DNA of 64,000 nucleotides from Candidatus Goldiibacteriota bacterium HGW-Goldbacteria-1 (GCA_002839855.1 PGYV01000005.1:243800-307799); one strand, 5' to 3'. Shown: positions 34,387-43,833, counted from the stretch's first letter. Made by a program: numbers and translations. Notes: generated by a model from the letters alone, not told the origin.

Positions 34387-34845
34387 TTATAATTTTTCTT
34401 TGTATTCTTTTATTATAACTTCGGCTATTTCCACTGCCAGGCCGACAAAATCAGCGCATTTGACCCTATAACTGCCATTATTTTTAAGAATTTCATCTTC
34501 TTCAGGTTTGCTTAAATCATAACCCAACAGTTCCCTGCATATTATAGTGCTCTTTTCGGCCCTGAATTTTTTTACAAACTTATCTGCCAGCATAATTCCA
34601 TCGGCCTTAAGCGCCGAATCCGAAGCAAATTCTTTTTCTATTAATACAGCGCCTAATGCCATTATCGCCCCCGACACAGCCCCACAGGTTTCCGCATTCC
34701 TTCCTATTCCCGCTCCAAACCCGGCCGCAAGCGAAATCTTAACCTTTTTATCCAGCAGATTATCAGGAACTACAGCCGCAAACACAGACTGCGAACAGTT
34801 ATAGCCGCCGCCGAACATTTCAAGCGCTTTTTCTTTATTTGTCAT
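34387..34845 (-). CDS. C_GCAxxG_C_C family protein (redox/metal-binding)
   Basis: 152 residues with the four conserved cysteines of the family: GGYNCSQSV, ETCGAVSGAIMALG, ICRELLGYD and VKCADFVG. These proteins are thought to carry a disulfide or metal cofactor and often sit near redox genes; the function is not established. It lies opposite the marR-ccdA-tlpA cluster, with divergent promoters between them, which fits a shared thiol-redox context. Confidence 0.88.
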   Translation of the reverse strand: MTNKEKALEMFGGGYNCSQSVFAAVVPDNLLDKKVKISLAAGFGAGIGRNAETCGAVSGAIMALGAVLIEKEFASDSALKADGIMLADKFVKKFRAEKSTIICRELLGYDLSKPEEDEILKNNGSYRVKCADFVGLAVEIAEVIIKEYKEKL

Positions 34846-34956
34846 TGTTTATCCCTTAGCCTTTTAAATATATATTTTCACGCCTAATTATCAAGCACTA
34901 TATTATACCGGCTGCCGTTTGTCAAACGGTTACGCTGTCACCCGCAATATTTTCAC

Positions 34957-34990
34957 TTGACATTTTACAATTAGTTAGTATACTAATTAT
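34957..34990 (+). promoter_or_regulatory. Promoter and palindromic operator of the second marR gene
   Basis: -35 TTGACA (34957-34962), 16-base spacer, -10 TATACT (34979-34984). A perfect 12-base palindrome TTAGTATACTAA (34975-34986) covers the -10 box, and ACAATTAGTTA (34968-34978) repeats the core of the first marR operator. Bound repressor would block polymerase directly. Confidence 0.75.
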
Positions 34991-35010
34991 AATTCTTTTA
35001 AGGAGCATTG

Positions 35011-35418
35011 ATGAAAGACACAATAATACTGCTAAAAAAAGCCGCCAAAGCCGTACGATGCGGGTTTAACGGACGCCTTGCCGGATTCGGGCTTACCAGG
35101 GCCCAGTGGGATGTCATAAAAGAAATCTCACTTGGTTCTATAAAAGCCAGCGATATTGCCGCAAAGCTTAAATCCGATAAGCCGACCATATCGGGTATTA
35201 TAAAACGGCTTACCCTTTCCGGCTGGATAAATATCAACAAAGACCGGCATGACGGCAGGACAAAGCTGCTTTCCCTTTCCCCCAAAGCACTGGCGGTACT
35301 GAAAAAAGGCGGTAAATGCTCCGAATTTATAAAAAGTAACGCTTTAAAAGGGTTAGACAGCAGCCAGCAGGCGCTTTTAAACCGCTGCCTGGAGACCATA
35401 ATTAAAAACTTTAAATAA
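35011..35418 (+). CDS. MarR family transcriptional regulator with three cysteines
   Basis: 135 residues from the ATG at 35011 (AAGGAG upstream; the TTG directly before it is less likely). The wHTH is KASDIAAKLKSDKPTISGIIKRL (recognition helix about 57-68), with wing NKDRHDGRTKLLSLS. Cys17, Cys103 and Cys126 could form a thiol switch. It is followed by ccdA and two thioredoxin-like genes, so it may sense thiol or oxidative stress and control that cluster. Confidence 0.9.
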   Translation: MKDTIILLKKAAKAVRCGFNGRLAGFGLTRAQWDVIKEISLGSIKASDIAAKLKSDKPTISGIIKRLTLSGWININKDRHDGRTKLLSLSPKALAVLKKGGKCSEFIKSNALKGLDSSQQALLNRCLETIIKNFK

Positions 35419-35471
35419 TTGTTTTTATTGTTAACTGTTTACGATATAATCATAAACACCAAGGAGGAATA

Positions 35472-36206
35472 ATGGAACACACAGCAGAAATAACATTAAT
35501 AACGGCCTTTTTAGCGGGGATAATTTCATTTTTATCGCCGTGCGTCCTTCCTTTAATACCAGGGTATATTTCTTTCATATCCGGCTCTTCATTAAAGGAA
35601 ATGATGGAACGCGAGAACCTGAAAAAAATCAAACATGACGTGATATGGAACTCTTTTGCTTTTGTAATAGGTTTTTCCGTTATATTTATATCTCTGGGCG
35701 CATCGGCAACATTTATCGGCAAGTTTTTACTTCAGCACCTGAACACCTTTTCCTTAATAGCGGGAATTATAGTTATTATCCTTGGACTTCATATGACAGG
35801 TATTTTTAAAATAAAGGCGCTTTACCATGAAAAAAGGATACATCAGTCCAAAGAACCCATGAATTTGTTTGAATCATTTCTGCTTGGGCTTGCTTTTGCC
35901 TTTGGCTGGACTCCGTGCATTGGCCCAATTTTAGCCGGAATTCTTGCAATTGCTGCAACGGGCGATTCAGTCGGTTATGGCATTCTATTGCTTGCCCTGT
36001 ATTCCCTTGGGCTTGGCATTCCTTTTATGCTTACGGCTTACAGTATCACCTTCTTCTTTAAATGGTTCACAAAGATGAAAAAACACATGAATAAAATTGA
36101 AATTATGGCCGGCATACTGCTGATATTAATTGGTATACTTATGATGACCGGCGGGCTTACAAGAATCGCGGGAATGCTCAGTTTTCTTGACGTTTTCGCC
36201 AAATAA
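35472..36206 (+). CDS. ccdA: CcdA-type thiol-disulfide exchange membrane protein
   Basis: 244 residues with six or seven helices. The conserved cysteines are in SPCVLPLIPGYISF (Cys24) and GWTPCIGPILAG (Cys149), the pair that shuttles electrons from cytoplasmic thioredoxin to the periplasm. AGGAGG precedes the start. A TATAAT box (35445-35450) in the gap after marR could give extra transcription. It supplies reductant to the two TlpA-like proteins encoded next. Confidence 0.93.
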   Translation: MEHTAEITLITAFLAGIISFLSPCVLPLIPGYISFISGSSLKEMMERENLKKIKHDVIWNSFAFVIGFSVIFISLGASATFIGKFLLQHLNTFSLIAGIIVIILGLHMTGIFKIKALYHEKRIHQSKEPMNLFESFLLGLAFAFGWTPCIGPILAGILAIAATGDSVGYGILLLALYSLGLGIPFMLTAYSITFFFKWFTKMKKHMNKIEIMAGILLILIGILMMTGGLTRIAGMLSFLDVFAK

Positions 36207-36218
36207 CAGGAGGGTTTA

Positions 36219-36737
36219 ATGAAAAAATTATTATCTTTATCTTTAGCGGCATTGTTTATGTTTTCACTGGTCAGCTGTGGTTCTTCCAAAGCGCCAAAAG
36301 TCACCAAGGAGAACGGCAACACCGTGGCAAAAGCTTATGCCGCGCCTGACTTTTCCCTTCCCGGAATTGACGGAAGCACCGTGAAACTTTCTGACTATAA
36401 GGGAAAAATTGTAATTCTGGATTTTTGGGCAACATGGTGCCCTCCCTGCAAGGCAGAAATTCCTTTCTTTATTGAACTGCAGACACAGTATGGCAAAGAC
36501 GGGCTTGCAATAATAGGCGCCGCCCTTGATGACGCCGAAAAAGTAAAAGCCTTTTCATCACAGTACGGAATTAACTATCCTGTGGCGCTTGCAGACAGGG
36601 ACACTGCCACCACTTACGGCGGCATACGCGGAATCCCGACAACATTTGTAATTGACAAAAAAGGCAACGTGGTAAGGCAGTACGTGGGCTACAGGCCAAA
36701 AGAAGTATTTGAAGCCGACTTTAAGGCGCTTAAATAA
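36219..36737 (+). CDS. TlpA/ResA-like thioredoxin lipoprotein (CPPC)
   Basis: 172 residues. Lipoprotein signal with lipobox LVSC (Cys20), then an AhpC/TSA-Redoxin fold starting APDFSLPGIDGSTVKLSDYKG and the redox motif WATWCPPC (Cys74, Cys77). The cis-Pro region GIRGIPTTFVID is intact. It would reduce periplasmic disulfides using electrons from CcdA. Confidence 0.93.
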   Translation: MKKLLSLSLAALFMFSLVSCGSSKAPKVTKENGNTVAKAYAAPDFSLPGIDGSTVKLSDYKGKIVILDFWATWCPPCKAEIPFFIELQTQYGKDGLAIIGAALDDAEKVKAFSSQYGINYPVALADRDTATTYGGIRGIPTTFVIDKKGNVVRQYVGYRPKEVFEADFKALK

Positions 36738-36739
36738 AA

Positions 36740-37237
36740 ATGAAACGTTTTATTCTTTTAATTATCATAACAGTGTCCGCGGCCGCGTTTTGCGGCTGCG
36801 GTTCACTGGGTAATATTAAACCTAATTCATTCGCTTCACAGGTTACAGTTACAAACCTTGACGGCACAGTCAAAAACATGTCTGATTTTAAAGGCAAAGT
36901 AGTCTTTTTTACCGTCTGGACCACCTGGTGCGGCCACTGCCATACAGAACTTGAAGGTTTTAAAACCCTGCAGGAAAAATATAAAGACAAAGATTTCATA
37001 ATAGTTGCAGCTTCAGATGATAACGCAGAAAACGTAAACACTTTTTTAAAAGATAAAAACTACCCATATTACTTCTGCCTTGCAGACAGGGCTTCCCTTA
37101 CAAAAAGCGGCTACGAAGTCCGCGCCTACCCCAGCTTATTCATCATTGATAAATCAGGAAACTCCGCCGCATGCGTGGTCGGCGCATTACCCGAAAACAC
37201 CGCCACAGAAATCATAGATTACCTTTTGGGAGAATAA
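36740..37237 (+). CDS. TlpA-like thioredoxin lipoprotein (CGHC)
   Basis: 165 residues with a hydrophobic N-terminus ending in FCGCG (lipid Cys20 or Cys18). The redox motif is WTTWCGHC (Cys64, Cys67), a higher-potential pair than CPPC, and the cis-Pro loop is VRAYPSLFIID. It starts two bases after the first tlpA stop. The pair with different active sites suggests two partners or opposite directions of exchange. Confidence 0.9.
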   Translation: MKRFILLIIITVSAAAFCGCGSLGNIKPNSFASQVTVTNLDGTVKNMSDFKGKVVFFTVWTTWCGHCHTELEGFKTLQEKYKDKDFIIVAASDDNAENVNTFLKDKNYPYYFCLADRASLTKSGYEVRAYPSLFIIDKSGNSAACVVGALPENTATEIIDYLLGE

Positions 37238-37271
37238 AACATTCTGACACAATTATAAATATCCGTAATGA

Positions 37272-39218
37272 TTATCTTCCTGCAATTTCCGCAAAGCCAT
37301 CAACTCTTCTAAGCTGCCCATCCATACTGTCTGCTGATTTTACAAATTCAAAGATATTATGCATAAGAATTGTATCGCTTTCCATGCCGGTTATCTCTGA
37401 TATATGTGTCACCCTTCTTTTGCCGTCTTTAAATCTTGCCTGCTGAATTACAATGTTTATGGCGCTTTTAATCTGCTCTCTGATTGCTTTAACCGGCAGA
37501 TCCATACCCGCCATTAACACCATAACTTCCACCCTGGACAGCGCGTCACGCGGTGTATTGGCGTGCACGGTGGTAATAGACCCGTCGTGGCCTGTATTCA
37601 TGGCCTGAAGCATGTCCAGCGCTTCCCCGCCGCGGCATTCCCCCACCACTATCCTGTCCGGCCTCATCCTTAATGAATTTTTTACAAGGTCCCTTATTGT
37701 AATTTCGCCCCTGCCTTCTATGTTAGCTGGCCTTGCTTCCAGCCTTACCACGTGCTCCTGCGGAAGCTTTAATTCCGCGGAATCTTCAATTGTCACTATC
37801 CTTTCATCCGCGGGTATAAATGATGAAATAACATTTAAAAGCGTGGTTTTGCCCGATCCGGTACCCCCGGATATAAGGATATTTTTCCTGTTTTTAACGC
37901 ATTTTTCCAGATAATCGGCGGCATCTTGTGTAAGGCTTGCAAACTTTACAAGGTCATTTGTTGTAAGTTTATTTTTAGAAAATTTCCTTATGGTTATTAC
38001 AGGCCCATCCAAAGCCAATGGCGGTATAACCGCGTTAACTCTTGAGCCGTCAGCAAGCCTGGCGTCCACATAAGGCCTGCTTTCATCTATACTTCTGCCG
38101 ATGGGCATTACAATACGTTCAATAGCCCGTATTACAGCTTCACTGTCCGTAAATTCCCTGTACGAGTCTTTTATTTTACCGGCTTTTTCTATATAAATTT
38201 TATCATGCCTGTTTACCATTATTTCACTAATGTCATCATCCCTTAGAAGTTCCTGTATCGCGCCTAACCCTGTAACTTCGTCAAAAATTTCATTTATCAT
38301 TACATCCCGGTCTTTGCCAATTTGTATTAATCCCGTTTCGTCAACAGCAGATTTAATTTTGTCTTTGATATCCGCATGAAACCTCTCTTTAGCCTCGGGA
38401 TTATTTCCCACCTGATGTTCCATCTTTCTAAGGTCAATTTTTTCAAACAGTTTTCTGTTAACCTCTTTTTTTAAATTAGTTCTACCCTCTTTTACTGCCG
38501 GTTGTAATACCTTTTCCTGTTTTACAACAGCCGGTGCCGATAATAAGAATGCTTTTTTATGATCTATAGTGCCGCACTTTTCAATAATTGAATCAAAAAC
38601 ATCTTTCAACTCATGTAAAAAGAGGCCTTTTGCTTTTCCGCCATGCAACAATTTTCCTTTTTTCTGCATCTCATTTACTTCTTTATCATAAGGCAGCACT
38701 CCTGCAATTTCATAGCCACCAAAAATACCGGAAATATCTTCTTTTTTCAGAAACCCCCCGTCAATTCTGTTCACTATAATATCAGTTCTCTGTACGGCAT
38801 AACCATTTTTAGATAATTTATCCGCTGTATAAACAGCGTGCCTTAAATCCGGCTGTGACAGCAATGCCGGTATTATCACCCTGTCAGATGCGTCAAGAAT
38901 TTTTTCATCAGGAAAATCATCCGTATCAATTAAAACCACTTCATAAGCCTCTTTGCTAATAATTTCTTCAAGTTCTTTTAAACCGCCAGAACAGCAATAT
39001 AAATTGGCATACTTACATTTATAGCCGCAAGGTTCTGCTGTTTTTTCAAAAGAATCACCGGCTCTGTATATAACTTCAAAGTCATTAACACCTTTAGAAT
39101 ATTCAAAAACACATGTCTTGTACTTTCTTCCCGCTGCAAGATATTCCCCCGCGTTAAAAGCCAGCGTGGTTTTACCGGCGCCCGCGCGGGTATTAATAAA
39201 CGTAATTACATTTTTCAT
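37272..39218 (-). CDS. tadA: TadZ/CpaE-like ATPase fused to TadA/CpaF secretion ATPase
   Basis: 648 residues. The N-terminal part (1-215) is a MinD/ParA-like P-loop domain with deviant Walker A TRAGAGKTT (10-18; Arg11 where most have Lys), LIDTDDFPDEK and VNRIDGG, as in TadZ/CpaE. A linker (about 215-265) leads to a CpaF/TadA domain with NEIFDEVTGLGAIQELLRDD, Walker A SGGTGSGKTT (about 447-456), GECRGGEALDMLQAMNTGHDG and TVHANTPRDALSR. In known Tad loci these are separate genes; here they form one polypeptide. It would power Flp pilus extension and localise the machine. Confidence 0.92.
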   Translation of the reverse strand: MKNVITFINTRAGAGKTTLAFNAGEYLAAGRKYKTCVFEYSKGVNDFEVIYRAGDSFEKTAEPCGYKCKYANLYCCSGGLKELEEIISKEAYEVVLIDTDDFPDEKILDASDRVIIPALLSQPDLRHAVYTADKLSKNGYAVQRTDIIVNRIDGGFLKKEDISGIFGGYEIAGVLPYDKEVNEMQKKGKLLHGGKAKGLFLHELKDVFDSIIEKCGTIDHKKAFLLSAPAVVKQEKVLQPAVKEGRTNLKKEVNRKLFEKIDLRKMEHQVGNNPEAKERFHADIKDKIKSAVDETGLIQIGKDRDVMINEIFDEVTGLGAIQELLRDDDISEIMVNRHDKIYIEKAGKIKDSYREFTDSEAVIRAIERIVMPIGRSIDESRPYVDARLADGSRVNAVIPPLALDGPVITIRKFSKNKLTTNDLVKFASLTQDAADYLEKCVKNRKNILISGGTGSGKTTLLNVISSFIPADERIVTIEDSAELKLPQEHVVRLEARPANIEGRGEITIRDLVKNSLRMRPDRIVVGECRGGEALDMLQAMNTGHDGSITTVHANTPRDALSRVEVMVLMAGMDLPVKAIREQIKSAINIVIQQARFKDGKRRVTHISEITGMESDTILMHNIFEFVKSADSMDGQLRRVDGFAEIAGR

Positions 39219-40237
39219 TATATTTCCCCTGCATCAATTATTCTCGTTGTCACAAAAATCACAAGTTCTGTCTTTCTTGTCTCTTTATGCGTATTCTTAA
39301 ATAATTCGCCCAGTATCGGTATTCCGGACAGCACCGGAACACCGCTGGATACCATTACATCCTCATTCTGTATAAGCCCGGCTATTACTATAGTATCTTC
39401 GGGAGTGACAGAAATTGTGGTCTCTGCCCATCTTGTCTTTAACGCGGGCATTACCGAACCGCCAATTCCTATTCTTATGGCGTTCGCGTAATCTAAATTG
39501 CTTACTTCTGCCTTAAGCCCCGCTTTTATATGCCCGTTTTTCTTTATTTCCGGCTGTATCTCCAGCGAAACACCATATTCTTTCCATTCCACGTTTGCGT
39601 TTCCATTATCATTTACAATAGCTATCGGGATTTCCCCCCCTGAAAGAAATTTTGCTTTATTACCGCTGGAAGTCAGTATTTTCGGCTTGGCAAGTATTTT
39701 ACCGTAGTTGTTTTTTACCATAAAATCCAAAAACAGGTTTATATTCCCCCTTGAAAACTTGCCAAAGGCCAGAAGCGGCGCACCGCTTTCCGCCACATTT
39801 AACGGCCCAAGCAGTGATGCCTGCCCTTCGCCATCGGCAGCCGACCCTCCATTTAATAAAGTGGGCCAGTCCAATCCAAGGTCAGAAGAGTCCATGCCAC
39901 TTATTTCCATTACCTGAACATCCACTTCTATCATCTGTTCGGAAGAAGCCGCTTTTTTCACATTAATCAGCACCGTATCCATGCCGCCTTTACCATATAT
40001 GTTGACCGCGCTTACACCTTCTTTTTTCCCTTCAATTATTATCTCTTTTTTTGAAATTATCAGCGCCGACGCCACATCTTCTTTTATTACTTCAACCCTT
40101 TCCACGTCATCGGTTTTAACAACTTTAGAGCCGCCTTCTTTAACAGTGATGCTTCTGCCTGCCGCCATAACCGAAACACCCATAAAACATAAAAACAGGG
40201 CTGCAATAATCACCTTACATTCTTGGTTTAATTTCAT
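39218..40237 (-). CDS. cpaC: Tad pilus secretin (CpaC/RcpA)
   Basis: 339 residues: signal peptide (ending VMAAG), N-terminal domain with EGGSKVVKTDDVERVEVI and AVNIYGKGGMDTVLINV (pilus assembly N domain), then the secretin core (about 165-335: GKILAKPKILTSSGNKAKFLSGGEIPI, VTPEDTIVIAGLIQNEDV, PVLSGIPILGELF). It forms the outer-membrane pore for Flp pili. Its start overlaps the end of cpaB by 23 bases, and its stop shares a base with the tadA start. Confidence 0.92.
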   Translation of the reverse strand: MKLNQECKVIIAALFLCFMGVSVMAAGRSITVKEGGSKVVKTDDVERVEVIKEDVASALIISKKEIIIEGKKEGVSAVNIYGKGGMDTVLINVKKAASSEQMIEVDVQVMEISGMDSSDLGLDWPTLLNGGSAADGEGQASLLGPLNVAESGAPLLAFGKFSRGNINLFLDFMVKNNYGKILAKPKILTSSGNKAKFLSGGEIPIAIVNDNGNANVEWKEYGVSLEIQPEIKKNGHIKAGLKAEVSNLDYANAIRIGIGGSVMPALKTRWAETTISVTPEDTIVIAGLIQNEDVMVSSGVPVLSGIPILGELFKNTHKETRKTELVIFVTTRIIDAGEI

Positions 40238-41033
40238 TATCCGTCACTTCCTTTTTTGTCTGAGAGTTGATGATATATTCCCTTTTAATTTCATCTTCGC
40301 TTTTTTCATTTGCTTTTATCTGTTTCATAAGTTCATTAAATGACGCCAGTTTTACATTCTGTTTTACCCTGTCTCCTAAAGGCCTAAGCGCAAGGTTAAT
40401 TCTGCCTTTATCTTTTGAAAATGTAAGAAGTTCCGCTTCTTCCGGAGTTAATGCCAGAGTTACTGAATTATAATCTCCGCCTGACGCGCCCGCTTTAAAG
40501 TTTGTCCCCACCCCTATAACCCTGACAGACTGTAAAATAGTGGCAGTAGCCGTATAAAGCCTTTGATATTCTGCCGTTTCAAAGGTTAAAAGTATGTCCA
40601 CATTATCACCGGGTTTTATCATATAACCCACGCCTGATTCCTCGTCCACTGAAACCGTCATTGCTCTTAATCCCGTCGGAATTGACATATTAAGCTCACT
40701 GCCCCTGTCACTTACCTTATTTGACAATATAGGTTCCCCCTTGATAAACGGCACAATAGTCAATTTTGAATCAAGCTGTTTATAATCCATAACATGTGCT
40801 TTCGTTACAAACTTTGCGGGCATTTCAATAAACTCAACACTCTTTTTTTCAATTTCAGAATTCGCGGCAATATACCCGGCAGCGGCAAGCACCTTTACCG
40901 GCTGCATGCCTGCCATAAGGTTTTTTTCTTTAAACACCAAAAAACCATAACCCGCCGCTGCTGCCGCTGCGCCGCAAATAACAGACAATATTAAAAGACG
41001 GCTCTCTTTACTTACATCTTCCAAGAATTTCAT
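40215..41033 (-). CDS. cpaB: Flp pilus assembly protein CpaB/RcpC
   Basis: 272 residues: one membrane anchor (about 12-31), SAF domain (VKVLAAAGYIAANSEIEKKSVEF), and RcpC domain with SIPTGLRAMTVSVDEESGVGYMIKPGDNVDIL. The family helps to gate or assemble the secretin in the periplasm. Confidence 0.9.
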   Translation of the reverse strand: MKFLEDVSKESRLLILSVICGAAAAAAGYGFLVFKEKNLMAGMQPVKVLAAAGYIAANSEIEKKSVEFIEMPAKFVTKAHVMDYKQLDSKLTIVPFIKGEPILSNKVSDRGSELNMSIPTGLRAMTVSVDEESGVGYMIKPGDNVDILLTFETAEYQRLYTATATILQSVRVIGVGTNFKAGASGGDYNSVTLALTPEEAELLTFSKDKGRINLALRPLGDRVKQNVKLASFNELMKQIKANEKSEDEIKREYIINSQTKKEVTDNEIKPRM

Positions 41034-41051
41034 GCTTCCCTCCTCAATATT

Positions 41052-41777
41052 TTAGCCCAGTACAAAAATCATATACTTACCAGTGTCTGAATTTACATCA
41101 GCCGAGATATAAACCTGCTTATTTTCTTTTTCCGCCAAAATAGATACTTCTTTGTTTTTTTTACTTATATCAGTTATATTCCACTTATCCTTTTTCAACC
41201 CGTATTTATACTCTTTCATTATGCTTTGGGCGCTTTCCGCTGCCGTTTCATACAGGTTAAAGTAATTTATTGTAATATCGCCATCCAAAAGTTCGACACT
41301 TGCGATTTTTTTTATATCCTTCGGGTGGCGAATTTTATCATCATAAAAAGACTCATAATTCTTGTACTCATTGCTTTTAATAACTGCAATTACAACCGCG
41401 CAGCCGTTTTCAGTTTCTGATATAGCCGTGATATTTATATCCTTACCTTTTTCCACAAAGAAAACTTCGTACCCTTTCGTGCTTTCCTTCGGAAATAATA
41501 CACCAATGACAAGGCCATAAAATGAGGCATCCACATTAATTCTTTCACTTAAAACATTTCCTGAAATAATTCTCTTTTTAATTTCATCAGGTGATTCTTC
41601 TGTTAAATACCTGCTTATCTGCATCTCTCTGCCGTTTATCCTGGCTTTAATACCGCCTGTTTCAATTAACTGCTGAAAGTTATCAGCCGAAGCAGCTGCA
41701 TTCGATTTCTCATAAACATAAGCAGAAAGATTGAAAGTAAACAATATCAATAAGAAACTAATCAACAGGGCTTTCAT
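41052..41777 (-). CDS. Unknown exported protein in the Tad locus
   Basis: 241 residues with a signal peptide (1-18, ending LSA). The mature part is mixed alpha/beta (YGLVIGVLFPKESTKGYEVFF, GDITINYFNLYETAAESAQS, VYISADVNSDTGKYMIFVLG) with no recognised domain. It starts inside the TadE-like gene (20-base overlap) and ends 18 bases before cpaB, so it is translated with the pilus genes. A minor or accessory periplasmic component is inferred from position only. Confidence 0.65.
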   Translation of the reverse strand: MKALLISFLLILFTFNLSAYVYEKSNAAASADNFQQLIETGGIKARINGREMQISRYLTEESPDEIKKRIISGNVLSERINVDASFYGLVIGVLFPKESTKGYEVFFVEKGKDINITAISETENGCAVVIAVIKSNEYKNYESFYDDKIRHPKDIKKIASVELLDGDITINYFNLYETAAESAQSIMKEYKYGLKKDKWNITDISKKNKEVSILAEKENKQVYISADVNSDTGKYMIFVLG

Positions 41778-42273
41778 CAGCTGTTTCCTTTCTATAATCT
41801 TCCAGTGCGTCTTTGTCTTTTTTACTTAAAACAAATTTCATAGGCCCGCCGGTTGCGGTAAAAATTTCTGTTTTTAATGTAATTCCGTTTTTACCTGTAA
41901 TTCTTTTGAATAATTCCGGACCCTTCCTGTAATATTCAAGTTTTATTTTTACGCCCGTAAATTTTTCCGCAAAACCTGCCATTTTCCCCTTTATTCCGGG
42001 TTCCTGTTTTTCACCTTTTATAACGGTCAAATTCCCGGGATTCAAACCTTCATTTCCCGCGAATTCCTTTGCAAAAATTTCTAATTGTTCCTGGTCTTCA
42101 CCATTAGTTGTTACGAATCTCATAACCTCTCTTACGGTCATTTCCAGTTTAATACGGTCTACGGCCAATAAAAAAAACTGTAAAACAGCCACAAACATTA
42201 GAAGCAGAAGCGGAAGTATAATTACGAATTCCGCCATTGCCTGGCCTTCATTTGCACCGTACATTTTTTTCAA
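41758..42273 (-). CDS. TadE-like pseudopilin (second)
   Basis: 171 residues. The N-terminus MKKMYGANEGQAMAEFVI contains the pseudopilin cleavage pattern G/QAMAEF followed by a hydrophobic helix (IILPLLLLMFVAVLQFFLLAV). This is the TadE-type signature. The C-terminal part is hydrophilic. It overlaps the TadG-like gene by 4 bases. Confidence 0.85.
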   Translation of the reverse strand: MKKMYGANEGQAMAEFVIILPLLLLMFVAVLQFFLLAVDRIKLEMTVREVMRFVTTNGEDQEQLEIFAKEFAGNEGLNPGNLTVIKGEKQEPGIKGKMAGFAEKFTGVKIKLEYYRKGPELFKRITGKNGITLKTEIFTATGGPMKFVLSKKDKDALEDYRKETADESPVD

Positions 42274-43292
42274 TGAATTATTACCCCTTCCCTTAATATA
42301 TCCACCGCGGCGGACAAATCGGCATTTATATTAAAATCTTTCATATTCATATAACTTTCAACAGTTTTAATTAATCCGGGATCAATTTGCGGAAGTTTAA
42401 CAGGTACCAAATTACTTTCGTAATTTGCCCCGTTTACATCAAGTATGTCCATATTGCCGCCGGAAACCCGTACCATTGAAGTGGCTGTAAAATATTTCTT
42501 AAGCGCTCCCTTCTTATTTTTAAAAAAACCATTTTTAAAAATAAAACCTTTTTTCTCCATACACAAAACCACCAGTATAGTGTGTTCCTTATCCTTTTCA
42601 ATAATATCAAGCGGAATAAGCCCTTTTTCTTCTTTCAATATTCTTGACGGCAGCCCGCGTCCTTTCTTCGTGATATTTCCGCCCTTGCCATGATTCAAAT
42701 TCTCATCCCAGCGTACGTCTTTTTTATCCACATAAATTCTTTTACCATCGCTTTTTCTTTTATAAGAGTACTTGCCGGGGCTATCCTTTTCCGGCATCAA
42801 CAATTCCGTAGCATACCTGCGCTTAAGATTAAAAGACGGAAGCAATGCTTTTTCACTGTTGTCAATATTAAACAACGGCACCGCGGCAGCGCCGTTATTA
42901 ATGCCATTTCTTACAACCGCCGCGCACAAAAGCCCCGGAACAGGTTCAAATGGCAGTTTCTCAAAATCACCCGTTCCTGCAAATGCATCCTGTACTTTCT
43001 GAACCGCTTCAACGGCTTTCATGGCTCCTTTTAACCCTAATATTTCACAGACAGAAGCCGCTATAGCCGACACAGCAAGAATCTTATTGCTTACCGAAAC
43101 TATATTCAGGCTTCTTGCGTACCATAATCCGGCTTCAACAGCCGCTGAATCAGCCGCGTTCTGAGCTTTTATCTTTTCTATCATGACATTTGAAACTTCA
43201 AGTATAAGAATAACAGTCATAAATAACGCCACTACAGCCAGAATTGAAGGCACAAGAATCTGCCCGCTGTCTTTTCCTCTCAGAAACTTCAC
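42270..43292 (-). CDS. TadG-like protein
   Basis: 340 residues: hydrophobic anchor (about 8-32, GQILVPSILAVVALFMTVIL) and then KIKAQNAADSAAVEAGLW, the A-A-D-A-A-A-L-type motif found after the helix in TadG proteins. It has G/QILVPS but no Glu at +5. The periplasmic part (40-340) has no recognised domain and lacks the vWA domain of large TadG. It is coupled with both TadE-like genes. Confidence 0.8.
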   Translation of the reverse strand: MKFLRGKDSGQILVPSILAVVALFMTVILILEVSNVMIEKIKAQNAADSAAVEAGLWYARSLNIVSVSNKILAVSAIAASVCEILGLKGAMKAVEAVQKVQDAFAGTGDFEKLPFEPVPGLLCAAVVRNGINNGAAAVPLFNIDNSEKALLPSFNLKRRYATELLMPEKDSPGKYSYKRKSDGKRIYVDKKDVRWDENLNHGKGGNITKKGRGLPSRILKEEKGLIPLDIIEKDKEHTILVVLCMEKKGFIFKNGFFKNKKGALKKYFTATSMVRVSGGNMDILDVNGANYESNLVPVKLPQIDPGLIKTVESYMNMKDFNINADLSAAVDILREGVIIH

Positions 43293-43825
43293 TCAACCCT
43301 CATTACTGCAGAAGCTGTGATTTTATAAAAAGGAAATCCCATATACGAAGATCCATAATTTAAAAAATTCTTCTGAAAGAATCCAAAAATACTTTTTACA
43401 ACAGGAACCTTCAGCGGCATATTATATGAAACAACCACCTTTACAAATTCTCCCGCCGAAGAACTTTCAATATTCGTTTTTGTCACAACTGCTCCTTCTT
43501 CATCTGCGGCAAATTGAATCACCCGCCTTGCAAGGTAACTTTTAGCTGCACCTGTAAGTATGTCTTTTTTATCGGCAGAGTAGTTATTAGCTGTATCATA
43601 CATAATCCTTAAAACTCCCTCTGCTTTTCTGGTGTATTCAATCCTTTCATCCGCCTGCCTTACCACAGCTGTCCGCGCACTCATATAAGCGGCGTATTTC
43701 ACCATCATAGCGTTTATAAAAATAAGCGCCAGCTGCGCCATTCCAAGTACAAGCAGTAAAAAGAATGGAAATATAAGCGAAAATTCCAGAAGGCTTTGTC
43801 CTTTGTTATTTTTAAGTTTCATCAT
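43289..43825 (-). CDS. TadE-like pseudopilin (first)
   Basis: 178 residues. The start NNKGQSLLEFSLIFPFFLLLV has G/QSLLEF, the Tad pseudopilin cleavage motif, followed by the hydrophobic helix and MVKYAAYMSARTAVV. Minor pilins of this kind assist Flp fibre assembly. The end overlaps the TadG-like gene by 4 bases. Confidence 0.88.
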   Translation of the reverse strand: MMKLKNNKGQSLLEFSLIFPFFLLLVLGMAQLALIFINAMMVKYAAYMSARTAVVRQADERIEYTRKAEGVLRIMYDTANNYSADKKDILTGAAKSYLARRVIQFAADEEGAVVTKTNIESSSAGEFVKVVVSYNMPLKVPVVKSIFGFFQKNFLNYGSSYMGFPFYKITASAVMRVE

Positions 43826-43833
43826 AATCCGAA

